Assembly: GCA_020632655.1 (NCBI GenBank)
Contig: JACKFD010000009.1
Span: forward strand, 124,001 to 188,000
Direction: 5' to 3'
Source: Spirochaetaceae bacterium
GTDB lineage: Bacteria > Myxococcota_A > UBA9160 > UBA4427
Length of the DNA: 64,000 nucleotides
Part shown: positions 26,107 to 33,799 of the stretch, piece by piece
Numbering within the stretch: the first letter of the stretch is position 1
Layout of the letters: each line of letters opens with the position of its first letter
Notes under the pieces: generated by a model
Told to the model about the DNA's origin: nothing
Databases searched by the model: none
Seen by the model: the letters and a program-made list of their open reading frames with translations, nothing else
Translations under genes and position numbers: made by a program

Positions 26107-26892
26107 TCAGCCGTTCTGGATCGTCATCCCACCATCGACCGGAAGCACCACGCCATTGAGGTAGGAGGCCGCCGGCAGGCAGAGGCTGAGGGTCGCGTGG
26201 GCCACCTCTTCGGGCAGCCCGTAGCGACGCAGGGGAACCCGACGCCGCGCGAACTTTTCCCGGGCGGCCTCGGGGATCGCCTCGGTCATCCCGGTCAGGA
26301 TCGGCCCCGGACAGATGCAGTTGACCGTCACCCCGTGCCGCCCGAGCTCCACGGCCATCGAGCGGGTCAGCCCGATCACGCCGTGCTTCGCCACCGTATA
26401 GGGGCCGGTGCCCGCCGTCGCACCGAGCCCCTCGGTCGACGCCACGTTCACGATCCGCCCCTCGCCGCGACGTCGCAGCTGCGGCAGGCAGGCGCGCACG
26501 AGGCGCTGATGGGACGAGAGCATCACGTCGAGGGCGCGTCGCCAGACGGGCTCGAAGTCCGCGTCGGACTGCTCCCAGGAGGCGCCGATCACGATGCCGG
26601 CGTTGTTGATCAGGACGTCCAGGTCGCCGAGACGCGTCTGGACCGCGGCGACGACCTCGTGGATGCGGTCGAGATCGCTCACGTCGAGGACGAATCCCGC
26701 CGCCTCTCCACCGGCCGCCCGGATCTCCCGCACGACGGCATCGACACGGGATTCGTCGAGGTCCGTGACCGCAACCCGGGCGCCCTCGTCCGCGAAGAGA
26801 TGCGCGGTCGCCCGCCCCATGCCACTCGCCGCGCCGGTCACGAGCACGACCCGATCGGCGACGGAGCGACTCAGCTGGCTCAAGCGCGGCAT
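26107..26892 (-). CDS. Short-chain dehydrogenase/reductase (FabG-like)
   Basis: A 261-residue classical SDR: TGAASGMGRA cofactor motif, NNAG in INNAGIVIG, the catalytic Ser (VASTEG) and YTVAKHG (YxxxK), and a DGGMT C-terminus. The substrate is unknown. The start codon lies only 25 bp from the attL copy of the tRNA-Pro 3' end. Before the phage-like element inserted, the gene would have sat 25 bp downstream of an intact tRNA-Pro on the same strand, leaving little room for a promoter of its own. No clear Shine-Dalgarno sequence precedes the ATG. Confidence 0.92.
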   Translation of the reverse strand: MPRLSQLSRSVADRVVLVTGAASGMGRATAHLFADEGARVAVTDLDESRVDAVVREIRAAGGEAAGFVLDVSDLDRIHEVVAAVQTRLGDLDVLINNAGIVIGASWEQSDADFEPVWRRALDVMLSSHQRLVRACLPQLRRRGEGRIVNVASTEGLGATAGTGPYTVAKHGVIGLTRSMAVELGRHGVTVNCICPGPILTGMTEAIPEAAREKFARRRVPLRRYGLPEEVAHATLSLCLPAASYLNGVVLPVDGGMTIQNG

Positions 26893-26917
26893 CGCGCGAG
26901 CATATCGGATCGGCGCC

Positions 26918-26965
26918 TGGTCGGGCCGGCGGGACTTGAACCCGCGACCTCTTGACCCCCAGTCA
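26918..26965 (-). repeat. attL: 48-bp copy of the tRNA-Pro 3' end
   Basis: Identical over 48 bp to 35986-36033, covering CCA, acceptor 3' strand, T arm and anticodon loop/3' stem of the tRNA-Pro gene. The 5' half of the tRNA is absent here, so it is an attachment-site duplicate and not a second tRNA gene. Confidence 0.95.
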
Positions 26966-27031
26966 CGACGGGAACGCCAAACTCGGCACTTTGGAGCCTT
27001 CTCCGTGCGTTTTACGTTCGATCGGATTCTC

Positions 27032-27059
27032 GAGTCACCGCGGAGTCACCAGTGTCACC
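27032..27059 (+). repeat. Left arm-type repeats (GAGTCACC x2 + GTGTCACC)
   Basis: GAGTCACC at 27032-27039 and 27043-27050 (11-bp spacing) and GTGTCACC at 27052-27059. The same 11-bp-spaced pair recurs near attR (35827-35845). This pattern fits integrase or excisionase arm-binding sites on both sides of attP. The third unit overlaps the stop of the neighbouring small gene. Confidence 0.6.
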
Positions 27060-27399
27060 TTCCGGGCGCCCGCGTCGCGCGCAGCCCGATCGAGAAGCCA
27101 AACCGAACGCGGGACACGCTCGCCTCGGAGATCGACTGCAAGCCTCCCCCGCCTACCTCTCCGAACGAGAGGACCTTGAGCATTCCGCCCCCTCCCGATT
27201 CCGTCGCCTCGGTCGCTGTGATCGCGACATCGAACTCTACGCGCTCGATTCTGAGGGTCTGATCATTAGGAATCCGCTCGCCCGGGGGAAAGGAATGAGC
27301 GGGGGTGACCACCGCCGCGTCCCCGAGCTCCTTCTTCGCCAGATCCGCACCCTTCACGATCTGAACAAGCGTCTTCTGCACGAATTCCTCGAGATTCAT
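27055..27399 (-). CDS. Trypco2-like small protein (conflict-system-associated domain), cargo gene
   Basis: A 114-residue protein: an N-terminal helix (MNLEEFVQKTLVQIVKGAD), a strand VEFDVAITATE, a glycine-rich loop (ESGGGGMLKVLSFGEVGGGG) and a final VSRVRFGFSIGL strand. This architecture resembles the Trypsin-co-occurring domain 2 (Trypco2), a small domain described in predicted bacterial conflict and STAND-linked systems. The assignment is from memory of the pattern and not from a search. The ATG at 27399 has GGAGG 6 nt upstream. It is the gene nearest attL, the usual place for cargo. No protease or NTPase partner is adjacent. Confidence 0.6.
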   Translation of the reverse strand: MNLEEFVQKTLVQIVKGADLAKKELGDAAVVTPAHSFPPGERIPNDQTLRIERVEFDVAITATEATESGGGGMLKVLSFGEVGGGGLQSISEASVSRVRFGFSIGLRATRAPGR

Positions 27400-27415
27400 T
27401 GATCGCCTCCGCGAA

Positions 27416-27802
27416 TCACAGCGCAGCCTCGGCCTCGAGCTGCTTCCTCAGCCGACACGCCGCCCGGTAGCCGACGTGCTGCTCCGGGGACAGGATCGAG
27501 TAGCCGACCAGGTTCTCGACGACGGACGCGAACTCGACCGAGCGAGGAAGCGGCGCTTCGGCGAGGTCGACCGCCTTCCCTGTGTCCTCCGCAGCCTGCG
27601 AAGCGCGAATCCAACGCTTCGCCTCCTCGAGGAGCTCCGATGCCATCCGGCTCGCCTCCCCGCCGACCTCGTCCCTCACGATCAGAGCGACGAGATTCAG
27701 CATCGGGATCGCGTTCTCGGCTGCCCGTGTCGATCTCTGGTCCGGGTGCATCGTGCGCAGCCCATCGAGCCCCAACGTGAACCCTTCCTGTGCCTCAGCC
27801 AT
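27416..27802 (-). CDS. Hypothetical helical protein of the phage-like element
   Basis: 128 residues, predicted mostly alpha-helical and acidic (SELLEEAKRWIRASQAAEDTGKAV; ACRLRKQLEAEAAL at the end). No motif or family recognised. The ATG at 27802 was chosen because it overlaps the stop of the upstream gene by 8 bp and is preceded by AAAGGGG; an in-frame start at 27832 would overlap the neighbour further. It belongs to a compact minus-strand run of small genes ending at attL. Function unknown. Confidence 0.65.
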   Translation of the reverse strand: MAEAQEGFTLGLDGLRTMHPDQRSTRAAENAIPMLNLVALIVRDEVGGEASRMASELLEEAKRWIRASQAAEDTGKAVDLAEAPLPRSVEFASVVENLVGYSILSPEQHVGYRAACRLRKQLEAEAAL

Positions 27803-28133
27803 CGGATCGCCCCTTTCGTCGTCTGCCGGCAACCGAGATCACCTCGGCGCCGGGTCGCTCCTGAATCTCCGCGAGCTCGCGCTCCTCGTCCCTGTGGAGC
27901 CGCACGCGGCCCGCAGCGCCGGCCGCAGTCAGGATCCGCCGGACGGCTGCCCGGGCCTCTGCGAGGCCTTCCGGGTCCTCCCTCGCCAGGCGCGACAGGT
28001 CCCCGAGGATCCACTGCCCGTCCTCGCGCTCGAAAAGCGGCCCGAGTGCGTTCAGCGCGGTGAAGTGCTGCATCAGCAGGCTTTGGAGCGCGCTCGTCTC
28101 GCCCTCCCGCGGTCCGATCACCCGATGGGACAT
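27795..28133 (-). CDS. Hypothetical protein of the phage-like element
   Basis: 112 residues, with an N-terminal helical region (ETSALQSLLMQHFTALNALG), an ERPGAEVISV strand and a basic tail (AGRRRKGRSDG). No known family recognised. The start codon overlaps the stop of the zinc-ribbon gene upstream (TGATG), and its own stop overlaps the next gene, so the three are translationally linked. Function unknown. Confidence 0.65.
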   Translation of the reverse strand: MSHRVIGPREGETSALQSLLMQHFTALNALGPLFEREDGQWILGDLSRLAREDPEGLAEARAAVRRILTAAGAAGRVRLHRDEERELAEIQERPGAEVISVAGRRRKGRSDG

Positions 28134-28300
28134 CAGCGCCCCCCCTTCCCTCGCCGGGCCCGGGAGGCGGCCTGCCGACAGGCGTCGCCGCAGTAGAGCG
28201 CGCGCTTCGAGCGGGTCTCGAACCACTTCCCGCACCGCTCGCACTTGGCCTCGAGGACCTCGACGGTCCGCCGCTTCCGGGTCGATTTGCGTGCCACCAT
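28133..28300 (-). CDS. Small zinc-ribbon protein
   Basis: 55 residues. Two cysteine pairs, CERCGKWF and YCGDACRQ, form a treble-clef/zinc-ribbon of the kind found in small phage and plasmid DNA-binding proteins; both ends are strongly basic (VARKSTRKRR; RARRGKGGR). The ATG at 28300 is the first after a stretch with no homologous reading. There is no clear Shine-Dalgarno sequence, but an 11-bp imperfect palindrome (GTCACAGTAAC, 28304-28314) sits directly upstream and could be an operator. Its stop overlaps the next gene by one base. Confidence 0.65.
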   Translation of the reverse strand: MVARKSTRKRRTVEVLEAKCERCGKWFETRSKRALYCGDACRQAASRARRGKGGR

Positions 28301-28349
28301 GTTGTCACAGTAACACCGTGACGGCGGCCCCGCAAACCAGCAGGCGCGA

Positions 28350-28976
28350 TCAGCGACGAGCGGTCGCGAGCGCCTTCGCGAAGGCCCGCCCAAATTCCTT
28401 CGGGTAGACCCGTCGGGCCACGTCCTCGGCGGTCTCGACGAACCGGAAGCGCGGCGAGACTCGGGCCGCTCCCGGGTGCAGGTAGTAGAGCAGCCGGGGC
28501 GTCCCGCGGCCGACGCGGCGCATGATCGCCTGCCCCCGGCCGGCATCGACGACGAACACGTTCCGCCGCTTGAGCGCCTGCGCGGGCCTCTGGCTCTTCG
28601 GGATCCGGCCCCCGGTCGTCCGCTTCACGCCGCGCGGGAGCGCCAGGTGGCGCCGCTTGGGTCGCTTCACGCCGCCCGTCTCCTGACGCGCGAGCGAGTA
28701 CGCGAACTCTCGGCGACTCGCGCCGCCCGGCGCGCGCCAGTAGACCGCGGCCTCGGGGCGGCTCTTCGTCGCGGGCTGGATCCGCACGCCGCGCTCGATG
28801 AAGTCGTTTCGGATCTTGAAGCGGTTCGGGAGCCCGGCTCGGATGGCCTTCTGGGCGGCCTGCGCGGTGCGCGTGAGCGCAACCGCCGTCGCATAGGGGA
28901 TCTGCTCCCGCTGGAGACGGCGCAGCGCGTTCAGCGCGGAGCTCGTCTCGAGGTCGATCGTCGCGTGAATCGCCAT
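28350..28976 (-). CDS. Putative phage minor tail / virion protein (gpZ-like)
   Basis: A 208-residue basic protein. The segment TAVALTRTAQAAQKAI followed by FKIRNDFIERGVRIQPATK resembles the start of the lambda minor-tail-protein-Z group, but the match is by eye only. It follows the tape-measure remnant by 8 bp with an AGGAGG Shine-Dalgarno sequence before ATG 28976, a position expected for a tail assembly gene. It appears intact even though the genes upstream are broken. Confidence 0.55.
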   Translation of the reverse strand: MAIHATIDLETSSALNALRRLQREQIPYATAVALTRTAQAAQKAIRAGLPNRFKIRNDFIERGVRIQPATKSRPEAAVYWRAPGGASRREFAYSLARQETGGVKRPKRRHLALPRGVKRTTGGRIPKSQRPAQALKRRNVFVVDAGRGQAIMRRVGRGTPRLLYYLHPGAARVSPRFRFVETAEDVARRVYPKEFGRAFAKALATARR

Positions 28977-28984
28977 CGGTCCTC

Positions 28985-29810
28985 CTACGCGGGCGCTGCG
29001 GCCTCCCCGCCCGCCAGGTCGAGCTCGAGATTCGGCTGCGTCGTCTCGGTCGCCGTGACCCGCGCGCGGCGGTCGTCGAGCTCGATCCGGATCCGACCCC
29101 CGACGTCCGCCTTCGAGGCCGCGATCGGGCCGCCCTGCGCGCCCTCGAGGCCGAGGATTCGCCGGCCGAGCGTGGCCCCTGCCCCCACGATCGGGGCGAC
29201 CTTGTCGATCACCGCTCCGAGCTTCGGGACGATGCGGTCGAGCGCGTCGTAGACCTTCGTGGCGACCACCCACATGTTTTCGAGCATGTTGGCGATCGAA
29301 CCGACGACGAAGCCGACCACCTTCCCCACGGTCTCCCACCCCCCGAGCGTGTCGAAGAGCTTCGAGGCCACTGCCGCGAGTCGCGAGAACGTCTCCGCGA
29401 GGTCCCCCGAGCCCGCGGTCACGCCCCGGATCGAGGAGAATCCCGTCCGGAACCCCGCCGCGAGCGAGTCCCAGATTGCGCGCAGCCGGTCGATCGCCGC
29501 GAAGAGCCCGCCCGAGATCGCGTCCCGGTTCCCGTCGATGACCGCCTGGAGCCGCTCGAAAAGCGGGATCGCCTTCAGGAGCACCGAGTTGATGACCGGC
29601 GCGAGCGCCTGCCCCACGGATCGCTGCACGTTGCCGACCGCGATCCCCGCATTCGAGATCGAACCCGCGAGCGTCTGCGCCTGCTCCGCCGCGGCGCCGA
29701 AGGCCGGCCCGCCCCGGCTCGTCAGCTTCCGGAGCGCGTCGCCGAGCTTCGCGGCCGAGACCTCGGAGACCTTCGAGGCCCCGGTGATTCGGAGAATCTC
29801 CGCCGAGACG
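28985..29810 (-). pseudogene. 3' fragment of a phage tail tape-measure protein gene
   Basis: About 270 codons encoding the C-terminal part of a tape-measure protein: long amphipathic and hydrophobic helices (LRKLTSRGGPAFGAAAEQAQ, GQALAPVINSVLLKAIPLFE, VGKVVGFVVGSIANMLENMW). Tape-measure proteins are normally several hundred to over a thousand residues and start with their own gene start. Here the frame is entered from capsid-derived sequence through a junction at about 29795-29815. A deletion has removed everything between capsid and late tape-measure sequence. Confidence 0.75.
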
Positions 29811-31664
29811 GCATGATGTCGACCGTCGACCACGGCCGAGCAGAGATCCGACCAGTCGCCTAGATCACGGCGTGCTTGTTCGTTCCGGGCCCTGAGGTTC
29901 CTGGCACGTTGTTGCTCGCGAGCACGCTCGCCCACGACGCGCCCCTCGTTCGGGCCGTCGGTCTCGCGCCAGACGAAGAGCCCGCTTCCTGGGTCGATCG
30001 GCTTGCCCTGGAGCCGCGCGCGCATCGTCGTCGTCGTGACGAAGCCAGTCGCGTTCATCGGGGAATTCGTGGCGGCTACGGCCGAGACGAGATCGAGGAA
30101 CGTCTGCCGCTCGGTCGCCCCACTCGTCGCGTCGTAGGTGACGCTTCCCACGCCCGACGCCGCGAGGATGCCCTCGGGCTCGGCCTCCGTCCTGGAGCGC
30201 CGGCGAGGCCCGCGATGTCGATCGCCTGCGCGATCGACGCCGCAGCTCGGCTTCCGTGATCTGAGCCGCTGCCGGACTGGCCTGGTTCCATGATTCGGCG
30301 CGTGAGGTCGATCCGCCCCGACACGTATGGGGCGTCATCGTGACCGAAGTGAAGCTCGGCGAGCTCTCTCCGCTGCCGGCATTCTCGTCGACCCACGCGG
30401 TCGCCGGAATCCGCATTCTTCGGAACGCCACATCGCTCACGAGGCCCGCGAAGATCTGGATGAGCAGCCGACCGAGGAGCAGTCTGCGCGGAAGCTGTCG
30501 ATCCAGTTCGCGGCCATGTGATCGACACCAACCAGCGCCGCGCCGGTCGTGTTCGCTGACCTTGCTGATCGTTCGCTGCGCGAGTCCCTGGAAGGCGGAG
30601 CGGTAGAACGTCGAGGCGTGGTAGGTGAACGCTCCGGGCCAGTCCTTCCGGCCGTCGCTTGCACGCAGGTGATCCGAGAGCTCGATCGTCGGTCCGATCT
30701 CGCGATGCCGGCCCTCGAGGTAGGCTCGGGAATCGGTCAGGATGTTGGACCTCGGAACGTCGTGCTCGTCGAGTCCGTACCGGTCCCGCACGCTGTACGT
30801 CGGCGCCCCCCGGAGAGCGAAGCGGTCGGGGTCCGGAGACACCGGGAGCGCCCTACCCGTCCGGGCCCGCTCATCACGAATCGCCTCGATCACGCGCTGC
30901 GTTTCCCACCCCTCGCGGAGCGCCTGGTCGCGGAGCTCGTTCTCGGCCCGAAACTCCCGACAGAGGTTCTCGATCAGGATCCGCCGTCGGGCCTCGCGCG
31001 CGCCGGCCTGCTTCGCCTCGGGCCACTTCGCGATGCGAGCCTCGAACTCGTCGTCCTCGAGCTCCGCGAGCTGTGCGTTGGAAATCGTCATCCTAGAACC
31101 CTCCTGGCGGCCGCTGCGCGCGGCCTCGAGTAGCGGCGTGAGGTCCGGCTCGTCGGCTGCCCGGTGCACCCCGATCGTGGGGTCCGCCGGAATCGCGGCG
31201 ATCGTGACCTCGAAGAGCTCCCAGTCCGTGACCCGGTAGGTGTCGCCCTCGTCGCCCGACTCCACGAGCTCCATGCGGTGCACGCGGTAGCCGAAGCTCA
31301 CGGCCTGGCGGATCCCGTCGACCACGTCCTGCACGACGCCGCGAGCGAGCTCCGAGCGAGAGAAGCGCACCCGACATCGGGCCACGCCCCCGGCGATGCG
31401 GACCTCGAGCACCCGGCCGACCACGCGGTCGGACCAATGGTTCTCGAGGACCGGGCACACGCCTTGCGCCACGCGGTCGAGCCGCGCGGCCTTCGGCGTC
31501 ACCTCGAGGATCTCGCTCCCGAAGTAGCGCTCGACGGGCGTCTCGCTCGCGAAGGCGAATTCGAGTTCGAGGAGCTCGTCGGAGTCTCCGCCTTGGGCGC
31601 GGAGCGCGGACGCCTCGACCTCGAGGGCGCGGAAGCGGTGGAGTTTGCCGGTGGGGTTGCTCAC
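29811..31664 (-). pseudogene. Frameshifted prohead protease / major capsid fusion gene
   Basis: The GTG at 31664 opens a frame encoding a HK97-type (S78) prohead protease: VERYFGSEILEV, VLENHWSDRVVGRV with the catalytic His region and AVSFGYRV with the Ser. It continues into a capsid scaffold and shell region (FTYHASTFYRSAFQGLAQRT). From about 30560 onward the capsid reading moves between frames: TGAALVGVDHMAANWIDSF in one, LLIQIFAGLVSDVAFRRMR in another, YVSGRIDLTRRIMEP in a third, then VTYDATSGATERQTFLDLV. A frame reading SVLASNNVPGTSGPG near 29920 hits TAG. These are at least four frame changes plus a stop, so the capsid is not made. Fusion of protease and capsid in one gene is known in some phages. 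Confidence 0.8.
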
Positions 31665-32133
31665 GACGCGGACCTCAATCGTGGACCGCGCGCCATGCGC
31701 GATCCGGTCGCGTCGCTCTTCGCTCCTCGCGCTCGACGTGCCCCCGGCTCAACCGTTCGGCGTGTCTCGCGCTCGTCGCGGGTCGCGTCGCGCGTTCGAT
31801 TGAAAGTCCGGGCGTCCCGGGCGGATCGGATCAACCGCCGCCCTTGATCTCGACTCTCGCGGCTCGAGCGCTGTCGGGGATCAACCGCCTGCAGCGCCGT
31901 CGCTTCGGCCAAACTGCCAGACCGTTCCCGCGCACGCAAGAGGTGAGCGACGATCGGTGGTCGAGCGATGCTATGCGAGCCCTTGAAATCCTTGCGCCCC
32001 TTGGAATTCTTGGACCTCTTCGATTCATGCTGAGCCCCTTCATACTCAACCAATAGAATCAAGGGTTTGGAAGGTTGGGAGAGTCGAAGGATCTCAAGAG
32101 GCTCAAGGGGATCAATGGGAGCAAGAGGATCAA
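31665..32133. other. Non-coding stretch with locally AT-rich sequence
   Basis: About 470 bp between the ATPase stop and the protease/capsid start. Its right part contains the 9-nt-periodic inverted repeat described at 31981-32136; the left part holds nothing recognisable. Composition is clearly less GC-rich than the flanks. Confidence 0.5.
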
Positions 32134-32136
32134 TCA
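31981..32136. repeat. Long imperfect inverted repeat built of 9-nt units (CTTG.../CAAG...)
   Basis: The left arm (31981-32026) is a series of CTTGnnnnn units and the right arm (32081-32136) a series of CAAGnnnnn units, each repeating every 9 nt. The reverse complement of the left arm matches the right arm at most positions beginning GARTCGAAG. The arms are separated by 54 bp. The right arm ends on the stop codon of the ATPase gene, where a transcript would fold into a long hairpin. It could be a terminator, a REP-like mobile repeat or a coding-like relic. Confidence 0.7.
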
Positions 32137-33255
32137 CGGCAACGACCACTCCCAGCCGCCCGAGCCCTGCTTCCGAGAGACCACCCCGATATCCGCCTTC
32201 GCGCGCTTCACGGTCGCCCACGAATGGCCCGAGGACCGCACGCGACTCTTGAGGTCGTTGGCGGCTACTGGGCCGGCTGCCAACGCCTCGCGCAGCCAGT
32301 CCGCGGCCAGGTCGCGGGCCCCCTCTCGAGCGGTGGAGAGGGGCGCGACGATCTCGTCCGCGGTGAAGTCGACCTCCCCCAGCCATTCGACCCGAGACGT
32401 CTCGCCGCTCTCGACGATCGCGGAAGTGATCCGGTAGGAGATCGAGTGCGCGTCAGAGGCCGCCGCGAGATTCGACTTCGTGGCGGCAAGAACGCAGCGG
32501 TCCGGATCCTCTGGATCCCGGCCGGCGACGAGACCCGAGCGGGCAAGCCCCACGATTGAGATCGAGTCCGCCCCCCGGTAGACCGCCTTGCCCTGGCGGC
32601 TGTCCTTGTTCATGTGCCGCACGAGGACAATCGAGCAGTCCTCCTCGCGCGCGACCTGCTTTAGGGGCATCAGGGACCGCGACGAACCGGTCCCCTTCAT
32701 GTTGACGCGCTCCCCGACGAAGGTCGGGAGGGGGTCGATGATGAGCAGCCGCGAACCCGTGTACCGGATCAGCGCCGCGAGCTCGTCGATTGCTTCGATC
32801 ACGTCCGGGAGGGCATCGTCGACGGCGGGCAGGAACACATTGCCCGTGTCCGCCCCGGCCGCGATGAGCCGCGGGAGGATCGTGTCGTCGGCGTCGTCTT
32901 CGGCGGTCAGGATCACCACGCCGCCGCGAAGGCCCTCGGTGCCGTCCGGCATTGGCCTGCCCGAGCTCACGCGGGCCGCGAGGTCACAGAGAATCGTGGA
33001 CTTCCCGACCCCAGGATCGCCGTCGAGCGTCGTGATCTTCCCGAGCGGCATTCGACCCCTCCAGAGCCATCGAAGCGGAACAGGCTCGACGTCGGACGCG
33101 ACGCGGAAGGCCATTGGCGGCGCCGACAACGCGCTGGGGGCCATCGGAACGTCGCAGATCGCGCCCACCGCTCGGACGCGGGCGTCAAGATCCTCCGAGT
33201 CCGCGAGGGTCTCCCACGGATCGGCACCGTGGTTCAGAGTCGTGCCACCCTCCAC
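32134..33255 (-). CDS. RepA-like AAA_25 ATPase (phage/plasmid replication helicase)
   Basis: A 373-residue RecA-fold ATPase. Walker A is DGDPGVGKST (about residue 80), Walker B ILTAEDDADD plus LLIIDPLPTF, and the sensor-like LVRHMNKD follows; this is the order in AAA_25/RepA proteins that act as replicative helicases of small plasmids and satellite phages. The C-terminal SRVRSSGHSWATVKRAKADIGV looks like a winged-helix DNA-binding segment. GTG 33255 lies 3 bp after the upstream stop, with GGAGGAGGGTGA overlapping that stop. It suggests the element could replicate after excision. Confidence 0.85.
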   Translation of the reverse strand: MEGGTTLNHGADPWETLADSEDLDARVRAVGAICDVPMAPSALSAPPMAFRVASDVEPVPLRWLWRGRMPLGKITTLDGDPGVGKSTILCDLAARVSSGRPMPDGTEGLRGGVVILTAEDDADDTILPRLIAAGADTGNVFLPAVDDALPDVIEAIDELAALIRYTGSRLLIIDPLPTFVGERVNMKGTGSSRSLMPLKQVAREEDCSIVLVRHMNKDSRQGKAVYRGADSISIVGLARSGLVAGRDPEDPDRCVLAATKSNLAAASDAHSISYRITSAIVESGETSRVEWLGEVDFTADEIVAPLSTAREGARDLAADWLREALAAGPVAANDLKSRVRSSGHSWATVKRAKADIGVVSRKQGSGGWEWSLP

Positions 33256-33258
33256 GAG

Positions 33259-33513
33259 TCACCCTCCTCCGACTGATCGCGACCAGCCCGCGAGCGCCTC
33301 GGATTCCAAGTCGACGAGCAGAGCGGCGAGCCTGGCCGTCTCGAGCTCGTGCCGCTTGAGGTCGCCTGCGACTCGATCGCGGCGAGCGAGATCGCCCCGC
33401 GTACGCGCCCGGTCGAGCGCGGTCCTTGCCCGGCCGGCTGCCTCCTGCGAACGCTGCAGAGCTCGCTGGATCGACCAAAGGTCGGCTCGGATGACAGATT
33501 GCGGGCGACTCAC
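33259..33513 (-). CDS. Small coiled-coil protein
   Basis: 84 residues, almost entirely helical and charged (IQRALQRSQEAAGRARTALD; DRVAGDLKRHELETARLA), consistent with a short coiled coil. GTG 33513 overlaps the stop of the excisionase-like gene (GTGA), and the ATPase gene follows 3 bp later, so it sits inside a three-gene unit. No known family recognised. It could assist the neighbouring ATPase. Confidence 0.65.
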   Translation of the reverse strand: MSRPQSVIRADLWSIQRALQRSQEAAGRARTALDRARTRGDLARRDRVAGDLKRHELETARLAALLVDLESEALAGWSRSVGGG

Positions 33514-33710
33514 GCCGCGCCCCGCTCTGCCGCGGGCTCGACGCGCCGGGAGTCGAGCCAGTCGTCGAGGTCGCGAGTCAGGTAGCGGACGCGGCCGCCG
33601 ACCTTGACGTAGGGCGGACCCGTTCCGGCGCTTCGCCAGTGGGCCAGGGTTCCGGGCTTGATGCCGACTCGTTCGGCTGCCTGCGTTTCGGTGAGCGGGG
33701 AATCCGCCAT
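33510..33710 (-). CDS. Excisionase/AlpA-type helix-turn-helix protein
   Basis: 66 residues with a MerR/excisionase winged-HTH: LTETQAAERVGIKPGTLAHW, then YVKVGGRVRYLTRDLDDWLD, the classic DNA-binding-domain excisionase pattern (HTH_17). In integrated elements such proteins direct excision and often regulate the integrase. The ATG at 33710 has AGGAGGA with 7-nt spacing. That Shine-Dalgarno sequence lies in one arm of a perfect 7-bp inverted repeat (33718-33738), which may control its expression. Confidence 0.85.
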   Translation of the reverse strand: MADSPLTETQAAERVGIKPGTLAHWRSAGTGPPYVKVGGRVRYLTRDLDDWLDSRRVEPAAERGAA

Positions 33711-33717
33711 TGCGATG

Positions 33718-33738
33718 TCCTCCTATTGACAAGGAGGA
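33718..33738 (-). promoter_or_regulatory. Inverted repeat sequestering the excisionase ribosome-binding site
   Basis: TCCTCCT (33718-33724), 7-nt loop, AGGAGGA (33732-33738): a perfect 7-bp inverted repeat. On the minus-strand transcript the proximal arm is the AGGAGGA Shine-Dalgarno sequence of the excisionase gene and the distal arm can pair with it. It may be a translational switch or a protein operator. Confidence 0.55.
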
Positions 33739-33799
33739 CTATGCGCAATCGTGTACGTCTATCGGGGTGGACAAAGGTCCAGAATCTCGAGGGGCTTTG

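Noticed and set aside
26918..26965. A second tRNA-Pro gene at the left end of the element
   Set aside because: Only the 3' 48 bp of the tRNA are present; there is no 5' half, so this is the attL duplicate.
31981..32136. A CRISPR array in the 9-nt periodic region
   Set aside because: Units are 9 nt and degenerate, there are no spacers of about 30 nt and no cas genes nearby.
31661..32386. A 241-codon minus-strand open frame across the repeat region
   Set aside because: Its middle is the translated 9-nt repeat and its ends overlap the ATPase gene and the start of the capsid/protease gene in other frames; no start signal or domain.
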